A DNA stretch of 64,000 bases from an uncultured Roseobacter sp. (GCA_947501635.1 CANMWT010000003.1:372001-436000); one strand, 5' to 3'; counted from the first letter of the stretch, positions 1 to 9,802 are shown. Made by a program: numbers and translations. Notes: a model not told the origin generated them from the sequence alone.

Positions 1-2280
1 CTGCACGCGGCACTCTTTCCCGTGGGCGCGCTGATGCTGGCCGTGTCAGGCCTGCTGGACCCGATCTTCGCGGCAATTGGCAACCGCTTTGCAGCCATGG
101 ACAGCCTCGAAATGCTGGGCTCCGTGGTACCCACATTCCTTATGGTCTTCCTGCTGGTGCTGGCGGCCGTGGCGGTTTTCGCCGTGGCACTGGGGGGTTT
201 TCTGGTCGTGCTTATCGCCAGCTTTGCCCTGCTGACACGCATGGGGCACGCAGGCCGCTGGATGGCATCGAAACTCTTCCGTGCCCAACCGGGGAAGATC
301 ACCGGCAGCTACCAGCGCTCGGGCTTCGGCCATGTGATCGCCGCCATCACCGGTAACCCCGTGATGCCACTTGTCATGGCAGGCACCGTCTTTGTCTTTG
401 TCGGCACGATCCTGATCTTCTTTGCCAACAACAACAACGGCGTAGAGTTCTTTGTTGAATCAGAACCCGAACAGGGCATCGTCTATGTGCTGGCCCGCGG
501 CAACCTCTCGCTTGAGGAAAAAGACGAACTGGTGCGGCAGGCGGAACAGATCGTACTGGCCCATCCCGGCATCCAGAACGCCTTTTCCTTTGCCGGCGAA
601 GGCGGGCTGAACACCGACTCATCCGGTGCCGCCACCCCCAAGGATATGATCGGGCAGGTCCAGTTCGAAACCATCCCCTGGGAAGATCGCGCAGACCGTC
701 CCGATCTTGACGGCAATATCGTCATCGCCGAACTCTCCGAACAACTCGCCACCCTGCCCGGCATTAAAACCGAGATTACCGACGTCGCCCAAGGTCCCGC
801 CTCGGGCAAACCAGTACACCTACGGCTCAAAGGCGACGACTTTGCCGCGCTGACACAGGCCGCAGCCACCGCGCGCGCACAATTCGAAGCAACCCCGGGC
901 CTCACGCTGATCGAAGACACACGCCCGCTGCCCGGTATCGACTGGCAAATCGACGTGGACGTGGAAAAAGCCGGCCGCTACGGCGCGGACGTGCAAACCG
1001 TCGGGGCCATGGTCCAGCTGGTGACGCGCGGTCTATTGCTCGACACCATGCGCGTCCCCAGTTCCGACGAGGAAATCGACATCCGCGTGCGCCTGCCCGA
1101 AAAAGACCGCGTGCTGTCAACGCTAGACACCCTCAAAGTCCGCACCAGTGACGGGTTGGTGCCGCTCAGCAACTTCATCACCCGCACCCCCGTGCCGAAA
1201 CTGTCGGAGATCAACCGCATCGACCAGACCCGTTATTTCGATGTAAAAGCCGATGTATCCCCGGGCCTCGTCAAGGCTGTGGAAACCCAAACCGCAGACG
1301 ACGGCACCGAGCGCGATGTCACACTTGCGGTGTTGCGGCCCGCTGCGGCGGACGCCGAAATCACCGCACCGGATCAGACCGGCTACCGCCCGATCATGCG
1401 CACAGACCTCGAAGACAGCGCATTGCAAGCGGGCATCGATGACGGCCGCATGCGCCTTGTACCCGTCAACCCCAACGAGCGCATCGGCGTTCTGACTGAA
1501 TGGCTCAACAGCCAGCCCCTGCCCCCCGGCATCGACTGGGAATGGACCGGCGATCAGGAAGAGCAGGCGGAAAGCCAGGCATTCCTGCAAACCGCCTTCT
1601 CCGCTGCACTGGGGTTGATGTTCATCATCCTGCTGGCGCAGTTCAACAGCTTTTACAACGCTGTTCTGGTGCTGGTCGCGGTGGTGCTCTCGACCACGGG
1701 CGTACTGATCGGCATGCTTGTCATGGGTCAGACCTTTTCGATCATCATGACCGGCACAGGGATCGTCGCGCTGGCGGGCATCGTGGTGAACAACAACATC
1801 ATCCTGATCGACACCTATCAGGAATACAGCCAATACATGCCCCGCATCGAAGCCATCATCCGCACAGCACAGGCCCGTATCCGCCCCGTATTGCTGACCA
1901 CGATCACCACAATGGCAGGGCTTGCACCGATGATGTTCGGCCTCAGCATCAACTTTGCCGAAGGCGGCTACACCGTCGACAGCCCGACAGCGCTTTGGTG
2001 GAAACAGCTGGCAACCGCTGTGGTCTTCGGGCTCGGCATCGCGACGGTGCTGACACTTGTGGTAACCCCCTCGATGCTGGCCATTCGCGTCTGGGCCACG
2101 ACATATGTGCGCTGGCTGGCAACCATGCTGGCCAAATTGTCGATGGGCCGGGCCTCGCGCGCCGCACGCGACTGGGCGCTGGAAAAAGACGCCAGCCGCA
2201 TCGCGGGCACCGAACTGATCTGGCACGAGGGCGAAGCGACAGAGGCCGCCGGGACCGCCACGCTGAAAGCCGCCGAGTAG
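1..2280 (+). CDS. RND-family efflux transporter, C-terminal part (5' truncated by window edge)
   Basis: Inner-membrane proton-driven exporter of the AcrB/AcrD/AcrF (HAE) type, which normally works with a periplasmic adaptor and an outer-membrane channel. The frame is open to base 1, so the N-terminal part lies outside the window; about 759 residues are visible, against more than 1,000 in full members. Visible are transmembrane segments at the left edge, a large periplasmic loop (FFVESEPEQGIVYVLARG onward), and a second membrane block containing FIILLAQFNSFYNAVLVLV and GIVALAGIVVNNNIILIDTY, typical of the RND C-terminal half. The C terminus is a hydrophilic tail. Substrate is unknown. Adaptor genes, if present, should lie upstream. 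Family call is firm; substrate is not inferable. Confidence 0.9.
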   Translation: MHAALFPVGALMLAVSGLLDPIFAAIGNRFAAMDSLEMLGSVVPTFLMVFLLVLAAVAVFAVALGGFLVVLIASFALLTRMGHAGRWMASKLFRAQPGKITGSYQRSGFGHVIAAITGNPVMPLVMAGTVFVFVGTILIFFANNNNGVEFFVESEPEQGIVYVLARGNLSLEEKDELVRQAEQIVLAHPGIQNAFSFAGEGGLNTDSSGAATPKDMIGQVQFETIPWEDRADRPDLDGNIVIAELSEQLATLPGIKTEITDVAQGPASGKPVHLRLKGDDFAALTQAAATARAQFEATPGLTLIEDTRPLPGIDWQIDVDVEKAGRYGADVQTVGAMVQLVTRGLLLDTMRVPSSDEEIDIRVRLPEKDRVLSTLDTLKVRTSDGLVPLSNFITRTPVPKLSEINRIDQTRYFDVKADVSPGLVKAVETQTADDGTERDVTLAVLRPAAADAEITAPDQTGYRPIMRTDLEDSALQAGIDDGRMRLVPVNPNERIGVLTEWLNSQPLPPGIDWEWTGDQEEQAESQAFLQTAFSAALGLMFIILLAQFNSFYNAVLVLVAVVLSTTGVLIGMLVMGQTFSIIMTGTGIVALAGIVVNNNIILIDTYQEYSQYMPRIEAIIRTAQARIRPVLLTTITTMAGLAPMMFGLSINFAEGGYTVDSPTALWWKQLATAVVFGLGIATVLTLVVTPSMLAIRVWATTYVRWLATMLAKLSMGRASRAARDWALEKDASRIAGTELIWHEGEATEAAGTATLKAAE

Positions 2281-2370
2281 CCGGCCTCACGGCAGTGTGA
2301 CAAAGCCTGTGCGCGCCATCGCCCGCATCTGTGCTATACTTCTTGTCAACAACCCAACAGGAGACTGCCC

Positions 2371-2829
2371 ATGCGACGTATTCTGGCTCTCGCGGCCGCC
2401 ATTCCCCTTGTGATGACCGCCACTGCAGGTCTCGCCAACGACCTTGTCGAAAAAACCAGCCCCTACTCGGTGTCCGAAACCCTCGACCGCCTCGCCGCAG
2501 CCGTAGAGGGCGCAGGCGCCACGGTCTTTGCCCGTGTAGATCATGGTGCCGGGGCCGCGTCGGTTGACATGGATCTCGCCGCGTCCGAACTTTTGATCTT
2601 TGGCAACCCAAAGCTCGGCACACCAGCCATGCGCGACAACGCCACCGCCGGGCTTGATCTGCCCCTGCGCGTACTGGCCTATTTCGGAGAGGACGGTCTG
2701 GTGCGCGTGGTCTACCACGATCCCGCGTCGCTTGCCCAAACCCACGGGCTGCCTGCAGACGCCAAATACATCCAGATGATGACCGGCGCGCTCGACAAAC
2801 TCACCAGCAAGGCGATTTCCGTCGACTGA
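2371..2829 (+). CDS. Secreted DUF302 domain protein
   Basis: A 152-residue protein with an N-terminal signal peptide (MRRILALAAAIPLVMTATA then GLAND), so probably periplasmic. The mature part reads as a DUF302 domain: a paired beta-alpha module with SVSETLDRLAAAVEGAGATVFARVDHG, an ELLIFGNPKLGTPAM stretch and a C-terminal GALDKLTSKA helix. DUF302 proteins have no established biochemical role. The ATG is preceded by AACAGGAGACTGCCC, a good ribosome binding site. It lies 90 bp after the RND gene on the same strand and could be co-transcribed, but nothing links the functions. The downstream ABC gene is convergent. Confidence 0.8.
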   Translation: MRRILALAAAIPLVMTATAGLANDLVEKTSPYSVSETLDRLAAAVEGAGATVFARVDHGAGAASVDMDLAASELLIFGNPKLGTPAMRDNATAGLDLPLRVLAYFGEDGLVRVVYHDPASLAQTHGLPADAKYIQMMTGALDKLTSKAISVD

Positions 2830-2942
2830 TGCCTCTGGCACGGCCCGGCTGCTGGGGGGCGTTCCCCACGAACCGGCAGGGCAGACGCCCTGAAAACACT
2901 CGGGCTCCGCGGCGTGGCAAGCGCCGCGCGACCGGCGGTCAC

Positions 2943-4778
2943 TTAGGCATCTTCCTCGGATTGCTGGCGCCGCCAAAGCTGCGCATAGCGCCCGTCTTTT
3001 TCGAGCAGATCATCATGGGTGCCCTGCTCGATGATCTCGCCTTTCTCCAGCACAATGATCCTGTCAGCTTCTGCGATAGTGCTCAGCCGATGCGCGATAA
3101 CCAGCACCGTGCGGCCCCGTCCCGCCTGCATCAGCGCATCCTGAATATCGGCCTCGGTCTCTGAATCCAGCGCCGATGTCGCCTCGTCCAGCAACAGGAT
3201 CGGCGGGTCCTTGAGCAAGGTGCGCGCGATCCCGACACGCTGCTTTTCACCCCCCGAAAGCTTAAGCCCGCGTTCACCCACAGTCGTCTCGTATCCATCT
3301 GGCAAAGACAGAATGAAATCATGGATTTGCGCGGATTTTGCCGCCGCCTCAATCTCTGACTGCGTGGCCCCGTCGCGACCGTAGGCGATGTTGTAGCGGA
3401 TCGTATCGTTGAACAGAACGGTGTCCTGTGGCACCACCCCGATCGCCCCGTGCAGGCTCTCCTGCGTTACTTGCCGCACATCCTGACCATCAATCCTGAG
3501 CGCACCGCCGTTCACGTCGTAGAACCGAAACAAAAGCCGCCCTATGGTCGATTTGCCCGATCCGGTAGAGCCGCAAATCGCCACCATCTGGCCGGGCTCT
3601 GCCGTCACCGAAACCCCTTTCAGGATGGGGCGGTCAGCGTTGTAGCCAAAGTCGACCTGATCCAGTTCGATCCGCCCGCCCGACACCTTAAGCGGCTTGG
3701 CGTCCGGCGCATCGACCACCTCAGCCGGTTGTTCCAGCAGATTGAACATTTCTCCCATGTCTACAAGGGATTGGCGTATCTCGCGATAGACAGTGCCCAG
3801 AAAGTTCAGAGGGATGGTGATCTGCAGCATATAGGCATTCACCATCACAAAATCTCCGACCGTCAACGCGCCGTTCTGCACGCCGATGGCCGCCATGACC
3901 ATGACCCCGATCAACCCCATGGTGATAAGGAAAGACTGCCCGAAATTCAGGAACGCGAGGCTTTGCGCGGTCTTGATCGCCGCGCCCTCATACTTTTCCA
4001 TCGCACTGTCATAGCGGGCCGCTTCGCGCCGCTCTGCGCCAAAGTATTTCACCGTCTCGAAGTTGAGCAGGCTGTCGATCGCCTTCTGGTTTGCGTCGGT
4101 GTCCTGTTCATTCATCTCGCGGCGCAGCTTGACGCGCCACTCGGTCACCGCAAAGGTGAACCAGACATAAAGCGCGATGGTCACGGCCACGACCAGAAGA
4201 TAAGTGATATCAAACACAACCGCGAGAATGATACCGACCAACAAAAGCTCAAGAATAAGCGGCCCGATCGAGAAAAGCATAAAGCGCAAAAGGAAATCGA
4301 CACCTTTCACACCCCGTTCGATGATGCGGCTCAGCCCGCCCGTCTTGCGCGTGATGTGATAGCGCATCGACAGCCGGTGAATGTGGTTGAAGGTCTCCAA
4401 CGCGAGCATCCGCAAGGCCCGCTGCCCCACCTTGGCAAAAACGGCATCGCGTAACTGCTGAAAGCCCACCGTCAACAGCCGCGCCATACCGTAGGCTACG
4501 GTCAAACCGATAGCGCCAAGCGCCAGCATCGGAACACCCTCTTCCGCCAGAGCGTCAACAGCGCCCTTGTAAAAGAACGGGGTTGCGACCGATACCAGCT
4601 TGGCCACAACCAGCAGCGTCAACGCCCAGACAACCCTGTGCCGCACCCACGCCTTGTCCGCCGGCCACAGATAAGGCGCGACCTTGCGGATCGTGCGCCA
4701 CCCCGAGCGGCGCTCTTCTTCTTCGACTGTAGTTTGGGACGGATCCGACGTCTGGTCCGCCGCGGTATCGCTGGGCAT
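2943..4778 (-). CDS. Atm1/HMT-type ABC exporter (fused permease and ATPase)
   Basis: A 611-residue half-transporter: an N-terminal six-helix ABC membrane domain (about residues 40-340) followed by an ATPase domain. The ATPase shows Walker A CGSTGSGKSTIGRLL, signature LSGGEKQRVGIART, Walker B ILLLDEATSALD and an H-loop IAHRLST. The short hydrophilic N terminus with EEEERRSGWRTIRKVAPYLWP and the membrane-domain sequence resemble bacterial Atm1 homologues (glutathione- or metal-linked exporters related to mitochondrial Atm1). It probably acts as an inner-membrane homodimer. A lipid or drug exporter of the MsbA kind is the alternative; a clear MsbA-like gene lies separately at 36,630. Substrate is inferred from family only. 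Confidence 0.85.
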   Translation of the reverse strand: MPSDTAADQTSDPSQTTVEEEERRSGWRTIRKVAPYLWPADKAWVRHRVVWALTLLVVAKLVSVATPFFYKGAVDALAEEGVPMLALGAIGLTVAYGMARLLTVGFQQLRDAVFAKVGQRALRMLALETFNHIHRLSMRYHITRKTGGLSRIIERGVKGVDFLLRFMLFSIGPLILELLLVGIILAVVFDITYLLVVAVTIALYVWFTFAVTEWRVKLRREMNEQDTDANQKAIDSLLNFETVKYFGAERREAARYDSAMEKYEGAAIKTAQSLAFLNFGQSFLITMGLIGVMVMAAIGVQNGALTVGDFVMVNAYMLQITIPLNFLGTVYREIRQSLVDMGEMFNLLEQPAEVVDAPDAKPLKVSGGRIELDQVDFGYNADRPILKGVSVTAEPGQMVAICGSTGSGKSTIGRLLFRFYDVNGGALRIDGQDVRQVTQESLHGAIGVVPQDTVLFNDTIRYNIAYGRDGATQSEIEAAAKSAQIHDFILSLPDGYETTVGERGLKLSGGEKQRVGIARTLLKDPPILLLDEATSALDSETEADIQDALMQAGRGRTVLVIAHRLSTIAEADRIIVLEKGEIIEQGTHDDLLEKDGRYAQLWRRQQSEEDA

Positions 4779-4849
4779 GAGCTATCCTGCTATCGTCTTC
4801 TCGGAGTACCTAGAACACCGCTCGCCGATTGACCAGCACCAGGCTCTCT

Positions 4850-6301
4850 TCAGTCGCTCGGCAGATCGAACACCTGCCCCGGGTAGATCAGATCAGGGTC
4901 CCGGATGGACGCGCGATTGGCCTCGAAGACCTGCACATACAAAAGGCCCTCTCCGTAGCGATCACGCGCAATGGCCCAAAGCGTATCACCCGCCTGCACG
5001 GTCACCGCGCGCACGGGACCGTCGGAGTTGGCCGTCGCCGCCGCCAGCACTTCGGGTTCCTCCCGTTTGAAGGGCGTCTCGACCCGGCTCGCGACCGATC
5101 CGTCAGCGGCAAGCGCATCGACACGCAGCGTATAGACACCGGCATCTACTTCGGGCACGTCCCCGCGCCAGTTTCCATCCTCATCCACCGGCAGCCGCGC
5201 AACGGCACGGTTGTTGAGATAGGCACGCACCTCGACGGTACCGGCAGCCGCCCGTCCGCCCAGCTGCACATCGCCCGCATCACTATAGCCGATCGTGTCC
5301 AGAACGACCGTTTGGGCAGGCGGGGGCGCAGATGGTACAAGCGCTACGCCCGTATCATCGGACCGTAAAACAGCGACTGCGGGGGCCTCGGCCGCCTCCT
5401 GCGCATCGGGCTTGGGATCTTGGGGCTGCGATGCGGCGACTTGCGCCGCAGGATCGGCACCATCCAATGCAGTCTCTTCCGTTTCAGTTTTGGGCGGTGT
5501 GGCCGCAGCCGTGTCTGCCTCGCTTGCCGCAGGTGCTGGCGCTGGTGGGGCAGCAGGCGCTGTCTCAGGCAATGCCGCAACCACAGAGTCTTCGGGCGTT
5601 CCTGCTTGCGCCTCCGCAGCGGCCTGCGCGGTCGGGTCAGAGGGCGCAAGCGCGTCAGGCTCTGCGACCGCTTCAGGCTCCGGTGCCGCGGCCACTACGG
5701 CTTCGGTCTGCGGCGCGGTGATCGGGGCCAGAATGATCTCCTCATCCGACGCCACAGCCGCATCCCCTTCACCAACACGCAGGGTCAAAAGGCGTGCATC
5801 CGCGCTCTCGTCCAAGGTGCCCAATGCTGCAAAAGAACCTGTCGCATCAGTGTCCGAGGTCGCCACGACCTCGCCATCCACAAGCACCTCGACCTGTACG
5901 CCGGGGCTGGCACGCCCGGCAATCACCATGACGCCCGAGCCATCGACCCGCACCTCGTCAAACGTGGGCACCACGGCCGCATCCAGCGCCTGCTGGTTCT
6001 CTGCGACAGCGCCGGTGGTTGCGTCCTGCGCTGTCGTCTCGCCCTGTGCGGCCTCGGGCGCGTCCACAGGAGGTTGGTCGGGCAACGGCGTGCCCGACAC
6101 CTGCGGCGGCTGCGCCGGCGCGACGACAGAGGTCACCTCGCCCTCTTGCACCACACCGTCACCACGCGTGGACAGATAGACCCCCGCCGCGATCAAAACC
6201 ACCGTGACCCCAGCAGCCATCCACAGCCCGTTGCCAGACCCATTGCCGATCATAATTGTTCTCTTCATCCCAGGTGTGCGCCCAAAACGCGGCGCAGACA
6301 T
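4850..6301 (-). CDS. Membrane-anchored Pro/Ala-rich protein with C-terminal LysM domain
   Basis: A 483-residue protein with one N-terminal membrane segment (GLWMAAGVTVVLIAAGVYL), a long low-complexity Ala/Pro/Glu-rich middle, two bacterial-Ig-like stretches (near VMVIAGRASPGVQVEVLVDG and VQLGGRAAAGTVEVRAYL), and a C-terminal LysM repeat (VQAGDTLWAIARDRYGEG to IYPGQVFDLPSD). LysM binds peptidoglycan glycan, so the protein probably spans from inner membrane to cell wall. The start at 6301 is supported by GAAGG six bases ahead; a second ATG 11 codons in lacks one. It is divergent from the LOG gene across 83 bp. Structural or envelope role inferred. Confidence 0.8.
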   Translation of the reverse strand: MSAPRFGRTPGMKRTIMIGNGSGNGLWMAAGVTVVLIAAGVYLSTRGDGVVQEGEVTSVVAPAQPPQVSGTPLPDQPPVDAPEAAQGETTAQDATTGAVAENQQALDAAVVPTFDEVRVDGSGVMVIAGRASPGVQVEVLVDGEVVATSDTDATGSFAALGTLDESADARLLTLRVGEGDAAVASDEEIILAPITAPQTEAVVAAAPEPEAVAEPDALAPSDPTAQAAAEAQAGTPEDSVVAALPETAPAAPPAPAPAASEADTAAATPPKTETEETALDGADPAAQVAASQPQDPKPDAQEAAEAPAVAVLRSDDTGVALVPSAPPPAQTVVLDTIGYSDAGDVQLGGRAAAGTVEVRAYLNNRAVARLPVDEDGNWRGDVPEVDAGVYTLRVDALAADGSVASRVETPFKREEPEVLAAATANSDGPVRAVTVQAGDTLWAIARDRYGEGLLYVQVFEANRASIRDPDLIYPGQVFDLPSD

Positions 6302-6384
6302 TGAGCCTTCATAGCAACTGCCCTATCAGTGGTCAAAGCATCCCGGCTCACAAATGCATTAAGACAAACAGGAAAGTCACACTC

Positions 6385-6927
6385 ATGCGCAAAAAATCCG
6401 TCTGCGTTTACTGCGGCTCCCGGCCCGGTGCCGAACCTGCCTACATCGCCAATGCCGAAGCCTTTGGAAATCGGCTGGCGCAGGAAGGGTGGCGACTGGT
6501 CTACGGTGCGGGCGACGTTGGGCTGATGGGGGCTGTGGCGCGCAGCGCGCAGGCGGCGGGCGGCGAAACATTTGGTGTCATCCCCCAACATCTCGTCGAC
6601 TGGGAGGTCGGGAAAACGGACCTGACCTCTTATGTGGTGACCGAAACAATGCATGAGCGCAAAAAGGTGATGTTCATGAATTGCGATGCCGTGGTGGTGC
6701 TGCCGGGCGGTGCCGGATCGCTGGACGAGTTTTTCGAAGTACTCACGTGGCGGCAACTCGGACTGCACGCAAAACCAATTATCCTTATGGATACAAAAGG
6801 CTACTGGGCACCGCTAACGGCTTTGGTCGATCACGTGATCGATCAGGGATTTGCCGATCAAAGCCTCAGGGATTTTATCCATGTCGTCGACGGACCGGAC
6901 GCGGCTGTTGATGTACTGCGCGGCTAA
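6385..6927 (+). CDS. LOG-family nucleotide phosphoribohydrolase (TIGR00730)
   Basis: A 180-residue Rossmann-fold protein of the LOG family, often misannotated as lysine decarboxylase. Members cleave nucleoside 5'-monophosphates, including cytokinin ribosides, to base plus ribose phosphate. It begins KKSVCVYCGSRPG, has GAGDVGLMGAVA for nucleotide binding, and carries the active-site signature as PGGAGSLDEFFEVLTW (usual form PGGxGTxxE) with the preceding MHERKKVMF. The frame is open further left, but the ATG at 6385 has GGAAAG upstream and matches the family N terminus. Cytoplasmic; physiological substrate unknown. Confidence 0.88.
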   Translation: MRKKSVCVYCGSRPGAEPAYIANAEAFGNRLAQEGWRLVYGAGDVGLMGAVARSAQAAGGETFGVIPQHLVDWEVGKTDLTSYVVTETMHERKKVMFMNCDAVVVLPGGAGSLDEFFEVLTWRQLGLHAKPIILMDTKGYWAPLTALVDHVIDQGFADQSLRDFIHVVDGPDAAVDVLRG

Positions 6928-7036
6928 GACCCGCAAACCCGCGCGCGCAGCGTCATCCTGCCAGAGTGATGCAACTCAGACTTGATCTGTGGGCGAGCTG
7001 TCGTAACCTGACGCTACCCAGAACAGAGGTCGTACC

Positions 7037-9124
7037 ATGCCCACAATCATCAAAAGCTTGCTCGCCACCCTTGCCCTGATCCTTGTGCCTGCTGCTGCCG
7101 CCGCCACGACCAACCCCGCCGCGCTGTTTTGCCAAACGCAGGGCGGCACCTTTTCCACCGTCGACGAAGCCACTGGCCAACGCGGCATCTGCACCCTGCC
7201 GGACGGCACCGGCATGGACGCATGGGAATTCTTTCGCGACAATCACAGTCAGGCCGGCACCGCAGCCGGCGCACCCGCTGTCGCGGACAAAATCTGGTTT
7301 GGCGGCCCTATCCTGACAATGCGGGACGACGCGATGCGGGCCGAAGCCATCGCCGAGAAAGCCGGAGAGATCATCGCCGTCGGACCGGCAGACACCGTCC
7401 TGCGTCACCGTGGTGCCGACACGCAAATGATCGATCTTGCCGGTGGGACATTGCTGCCCGGCTTTGTCGATGCGCATGGCCATGTCTTCATGATCGGCGT
7501 GCAGGCTCTCTCGGCCAACCTGCTCCCCGCGCCCGACGGCGAAGTCAACTCGATCCCTGACCTGCAACGCATCATGCGCACCTACGCCGAGACTTTCGGG
7601 GACCGCGTGCAGCGTGCCGGTCTGATACTCGGCTTTGGCTACGACGATTCGCAACTAGTCGAAGAGCGCCACCCGACCCGGGACGAGCTTGACGCCATCG
7701 CATCGGATATACCGGTCTTCGTGCTGCACCAGTCCGGCCACCTCGCTGTGGCCAATTCCAAAGCGCTTGAGGTTGCGGGGATCACAGCTGAGACCCCCAA
7801 CCCCCCAGGCGGTGTGATCCGCCGGCGCGCCGGCAGCAATGAACCCAACGGCGTTCTGGAAGAAAACGCCAGCGCAGCCGTTATTGGCGCGCTGATGGGC
7901 GACCTTGACGAGGACGCAAGCCGTGCGATCTTCCGCGCCGGTTTGGACCTTATCGCCACCTACGGCTACACGACAGCACAGGAAGGCCGCTCTTCACCCG
8001 GTGTGGCGCAGCTGATGCAGGCGGTCGCCACCGAAGAAGGGCTCGATATTGATGTGGTGACCTATCCCGACGTGCTGATCGACCGCGACTTCATCGCCCG
8101 CACCGCATCACGCGACTACACCGACAGGCTGCGCGTGGGCGGCGCAAAACTTACAATCGACGGCTCGCCGCAAGGGTTTACCGCCCTGCGCGACAAACCC
8201 TACTACGATCCGCCTGAAGGGTTCAGAGAGGACTACAAAGGCTACGCAGCCGCGTCGCCCGATCAGGTCTTTGACGCCATCGACTGGGCCTTTGCCAACA
8301 ACGTGCAAATTCTGACACATGCGAATGGCGAAGGTGCCTCGGACATCCTGATCGGCGCTGTGCGCGCGGCCACCCAGACCCATGGCGCGGCAGACCGCCG
8401 GCCGGTGCTGATTCACGGGCAATTCCTGCGTCAAGATCAGGTCGCGGCCTATGACGCGCTTGATGTCTTCCCATCGCTGTTTCCGATGCACACCTTTTAC
8501 TGGGGGGACTGGCACCGCGACCGCACCGTGGGGCCCAAGGCTGCCGACAACATCTCGCCCACTGGATGGCTGCGCGAACGCGGCATGATGTTTTCAAGCC
8601 ATCACGACGCGCCCGTCGCCTTCCCCGATTCCATGCGCATTCTGGACGCGACCGTGACCCGCCGCTCGCGCTCGGGCGATATCATCGGGCCGGATCAACG
8701 GGTCGATGTGATAACCGCCCTCAAGGCAATGACGATCTGGCCCGCCTATCAGCACTTCGAAGAAGATACCAAAGGCACGCTGGAGGTCGGCAAACTGGCT
8801 GATTTCGTGATCCTGTCATCGGACCCGACAGCAGTAGACCCCGAAACGCTCGACGCGATCAAGGTGGTCGAAACCATCAAGGAAGGCGAAACGGTCTATG
8901 CACGCGCGCTGCGTGAAGGACGCCTTGAATACCGCCCCATGAAGGACGGACAAGACCCCTACACCAACTTTTTGCGCGCACTCGCCACTGCACATGAGAT
9001 GCCGCGGCCCAGTTTTTCGGGCCGACCGCTCTCGGCCTTGTCGCCCGCATCGCACAGCAGCGCCTGCGTCGCCGCCACGCTGGGGTCGCTCCTGATGGCG
9101 GGGCTGGACACCCCCGCGGACTAG
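7037..9124 (+). CDS. Secreted amidohydrolase (YtcJ-like) with N-terminal DUF333 module
   Basis: A 695-residue protein: signal peptide (LLATLALILVPAAAAATT), then a DUF333-like module (NPAALFCQTQGGTF to GICTLPDGTGMDAWEFFRDN), then a full metal-dependent amidohydrolase of the YtcJ type. The hydrolase shows VDAHGHVFMIG after DLAGGTLLPGF, a GFGYDDSQL segment, an ILTHANGEGASD loop, SSHHDAPVAFPD and a C-terminal GTLEVGKLADFVILS. These enzymes hydrolyse amide, formamide or cyclic C-N bonds with one or two metal ions. DUF333 normally occurs in short standalone lipoproteins, so the fusion is unusual. The signal peptide places the enzyme in the periplasm. Substrate unknown. Confidence 0.85.
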   Translation: MPTIIKSLLATLALILVPAAAAATTNPAALFCQTQGGTFSTVDEATGQRGICTLPDGTGMDAWEFFRDNHSQAGTAAGAPAVADKIWFGGPILTMRDDAMRAEAIAEKAGEIIAVGPADTVLRHRGADTQMIDLAGGTLLPGFVDAHGHVFMIGVQALSANLLPAPDGEVNSIPDLQRIMRTYAETFGDRVQRAGLILGFGYDDSQLVEERHPTRDELDAIASDIPVFVLHQSGHLAVANSKALEVAGITAETPNPPGGVIRRRAGSNEPNGVLEENASAAVIGALMGDLDEDASRAIFRAGLDLIATYGYTTAQEGRSSPGVAQLMQAVATEEGLDIDVVTYPDVLIDRDFIARTASRDYTDRLRVGGAKLTIDGSPQGFTALRDKPYYDPPEGFREDYKGYAAASPDQVFDAIDWAFANNVQILTHANGEGASDILIGAVRAATQTHGAADRRPVLIHGQFLRQDQVAAYDALDVFPSLFPMHTFYWGDWHRDRTVGPKAADNISPTGWLRERGMMFSSHHDAPVAFPDSMRILDATVTRRSRSGDIIGPDQRVDVITALKAMTIWPAYQHFEEDTKGTLEVGKLADFVILSSDPTAVDPETLDAIKVVETIKEGETVYARALREGRLEYRPMKDGQDPYTNFLRALATAHEMPRPSFSGRPLSALSPASHSSACVAATLGSLLMAGLDTPAD

Positions 9125-9146
9125 TTCAACCGCGTGCACCCAAAAC

Positions 9147-9175
9147 GAAAAAGCCCCGCCGATTGGCAGGGCTTT
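9147..9175 (-). terminator. Rho-independent terminator of sodB
   Basis: Stem 9150-9160 pairs with 9165-9175 (AAGCCCCGCC against GGCAGGGCTT, one G-U pair) with a four-base loop. Read on the minus strand the stem is followed by TTTCGTTTT, so it fits the end of the superoxide dismutase transcript, 28 bp past its stop codon. It could also stop the convergent amidohydrolase transcript, though the T-tract on that side is absent. Confidence 0.75.
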
Positions 9176-9202
9176 GAGGTCTTGTCTGGTCGCGACACCG
9201 GA

Positions 9203-9802
9203 TCACATGCGCGAAGCGACGTTTTCCCAGTTTACCAGATTGTCGAGGAAGTTCGTCAGATAGGCCGGACGCTTGTTGCGGAAATCGATGTAGTAGGAAT
9301 GCTCCCACACATCACAGCCCAAAAGCGCCGTTTGGCCAAAGCACAGCGGGTTGACGCCGTTTTCAGTCTTAGTCACGGCAAGCGACCCGTCCGCCTTCTT
9401 GACCAGCCAGCACCAGCCCGAACCGAACTGGCCTGCGCCCGCTGCAGAGAACTCTGATTTGAACGCGTCGACAGAGCCGAAGTTCTCGACCAGCGCTTTC
9501 TCAAGTTCGCCAGGCATGCCACCGTCGCCGGGGCCCATCATCTCCCAGAACTGGTTGTGGTTCCACAGCTGGCTGATATTGTTAAAGATGCCGTTCTGAG
9601 CGACCGCCGAGGCGTCATAGGTGCCCGTGATGATCTCTTCCATGGACTTGTCCGCCCACTCGGTCCCTTCGATCGCCTTGTTGCCGTTGGTCACATAGGC
9701 GTTGTGGTGCAGATCGTGGTGATACTCCAGCGTCTCTGCTGACATACCTTTGCCAGCCAAAGCGTCATGGGCGTAAGGAAGATCAGGAAGTTCAAAAGCC
9801 AT
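9203..9802 (-). CDS. sodB: Superoxide dismutase, iron type
   Basis: A 199-residue Fe/Mn-family superoxide dismutase that converts superoxide to hydrogen peroxide and oxygen in the cytoplasm. Metal ligands are visible: His28 in LEYHHDLHHNAY, the His in SQLWNHNQFW, and Asp/His in GCDVWEHSYYIDF. The Gln in NISQLWNH is the position that marks Fe-type enzymes, so iron is favoured over manganese; this follows from family knowledge and is not proof of metal use. Length is standard. GAGGGGG lies just upstream of the ATG. A clear terminator follows. Confidence 0.95.
   Translation of the reverse strand: MAFELPDLPYAHDALAGKGMSAETLEYHHDLHHNAYVTNGNKAIEGTEWADKSMEEIITGTYDASAVAQNGIFNNISQLWNHNQFWEMMGPGDGGMPGELEKALVENFGSVDAFKSEFSAAGAGQFGSGWCWLVKKADGSLAVTKTENGVNPLCFGQTALLGCDVWEHSYYIDFRNKRPAYLTNFLDNLVNWENVASRM

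Noticed and set aside
6256-6384. Earlier ATG for the LOG gene at 6256
   Set aside because: It would overlap the start of the divergent LysM gene and lacks a ribosome binding site; ATG 6385 has GGAAAG.
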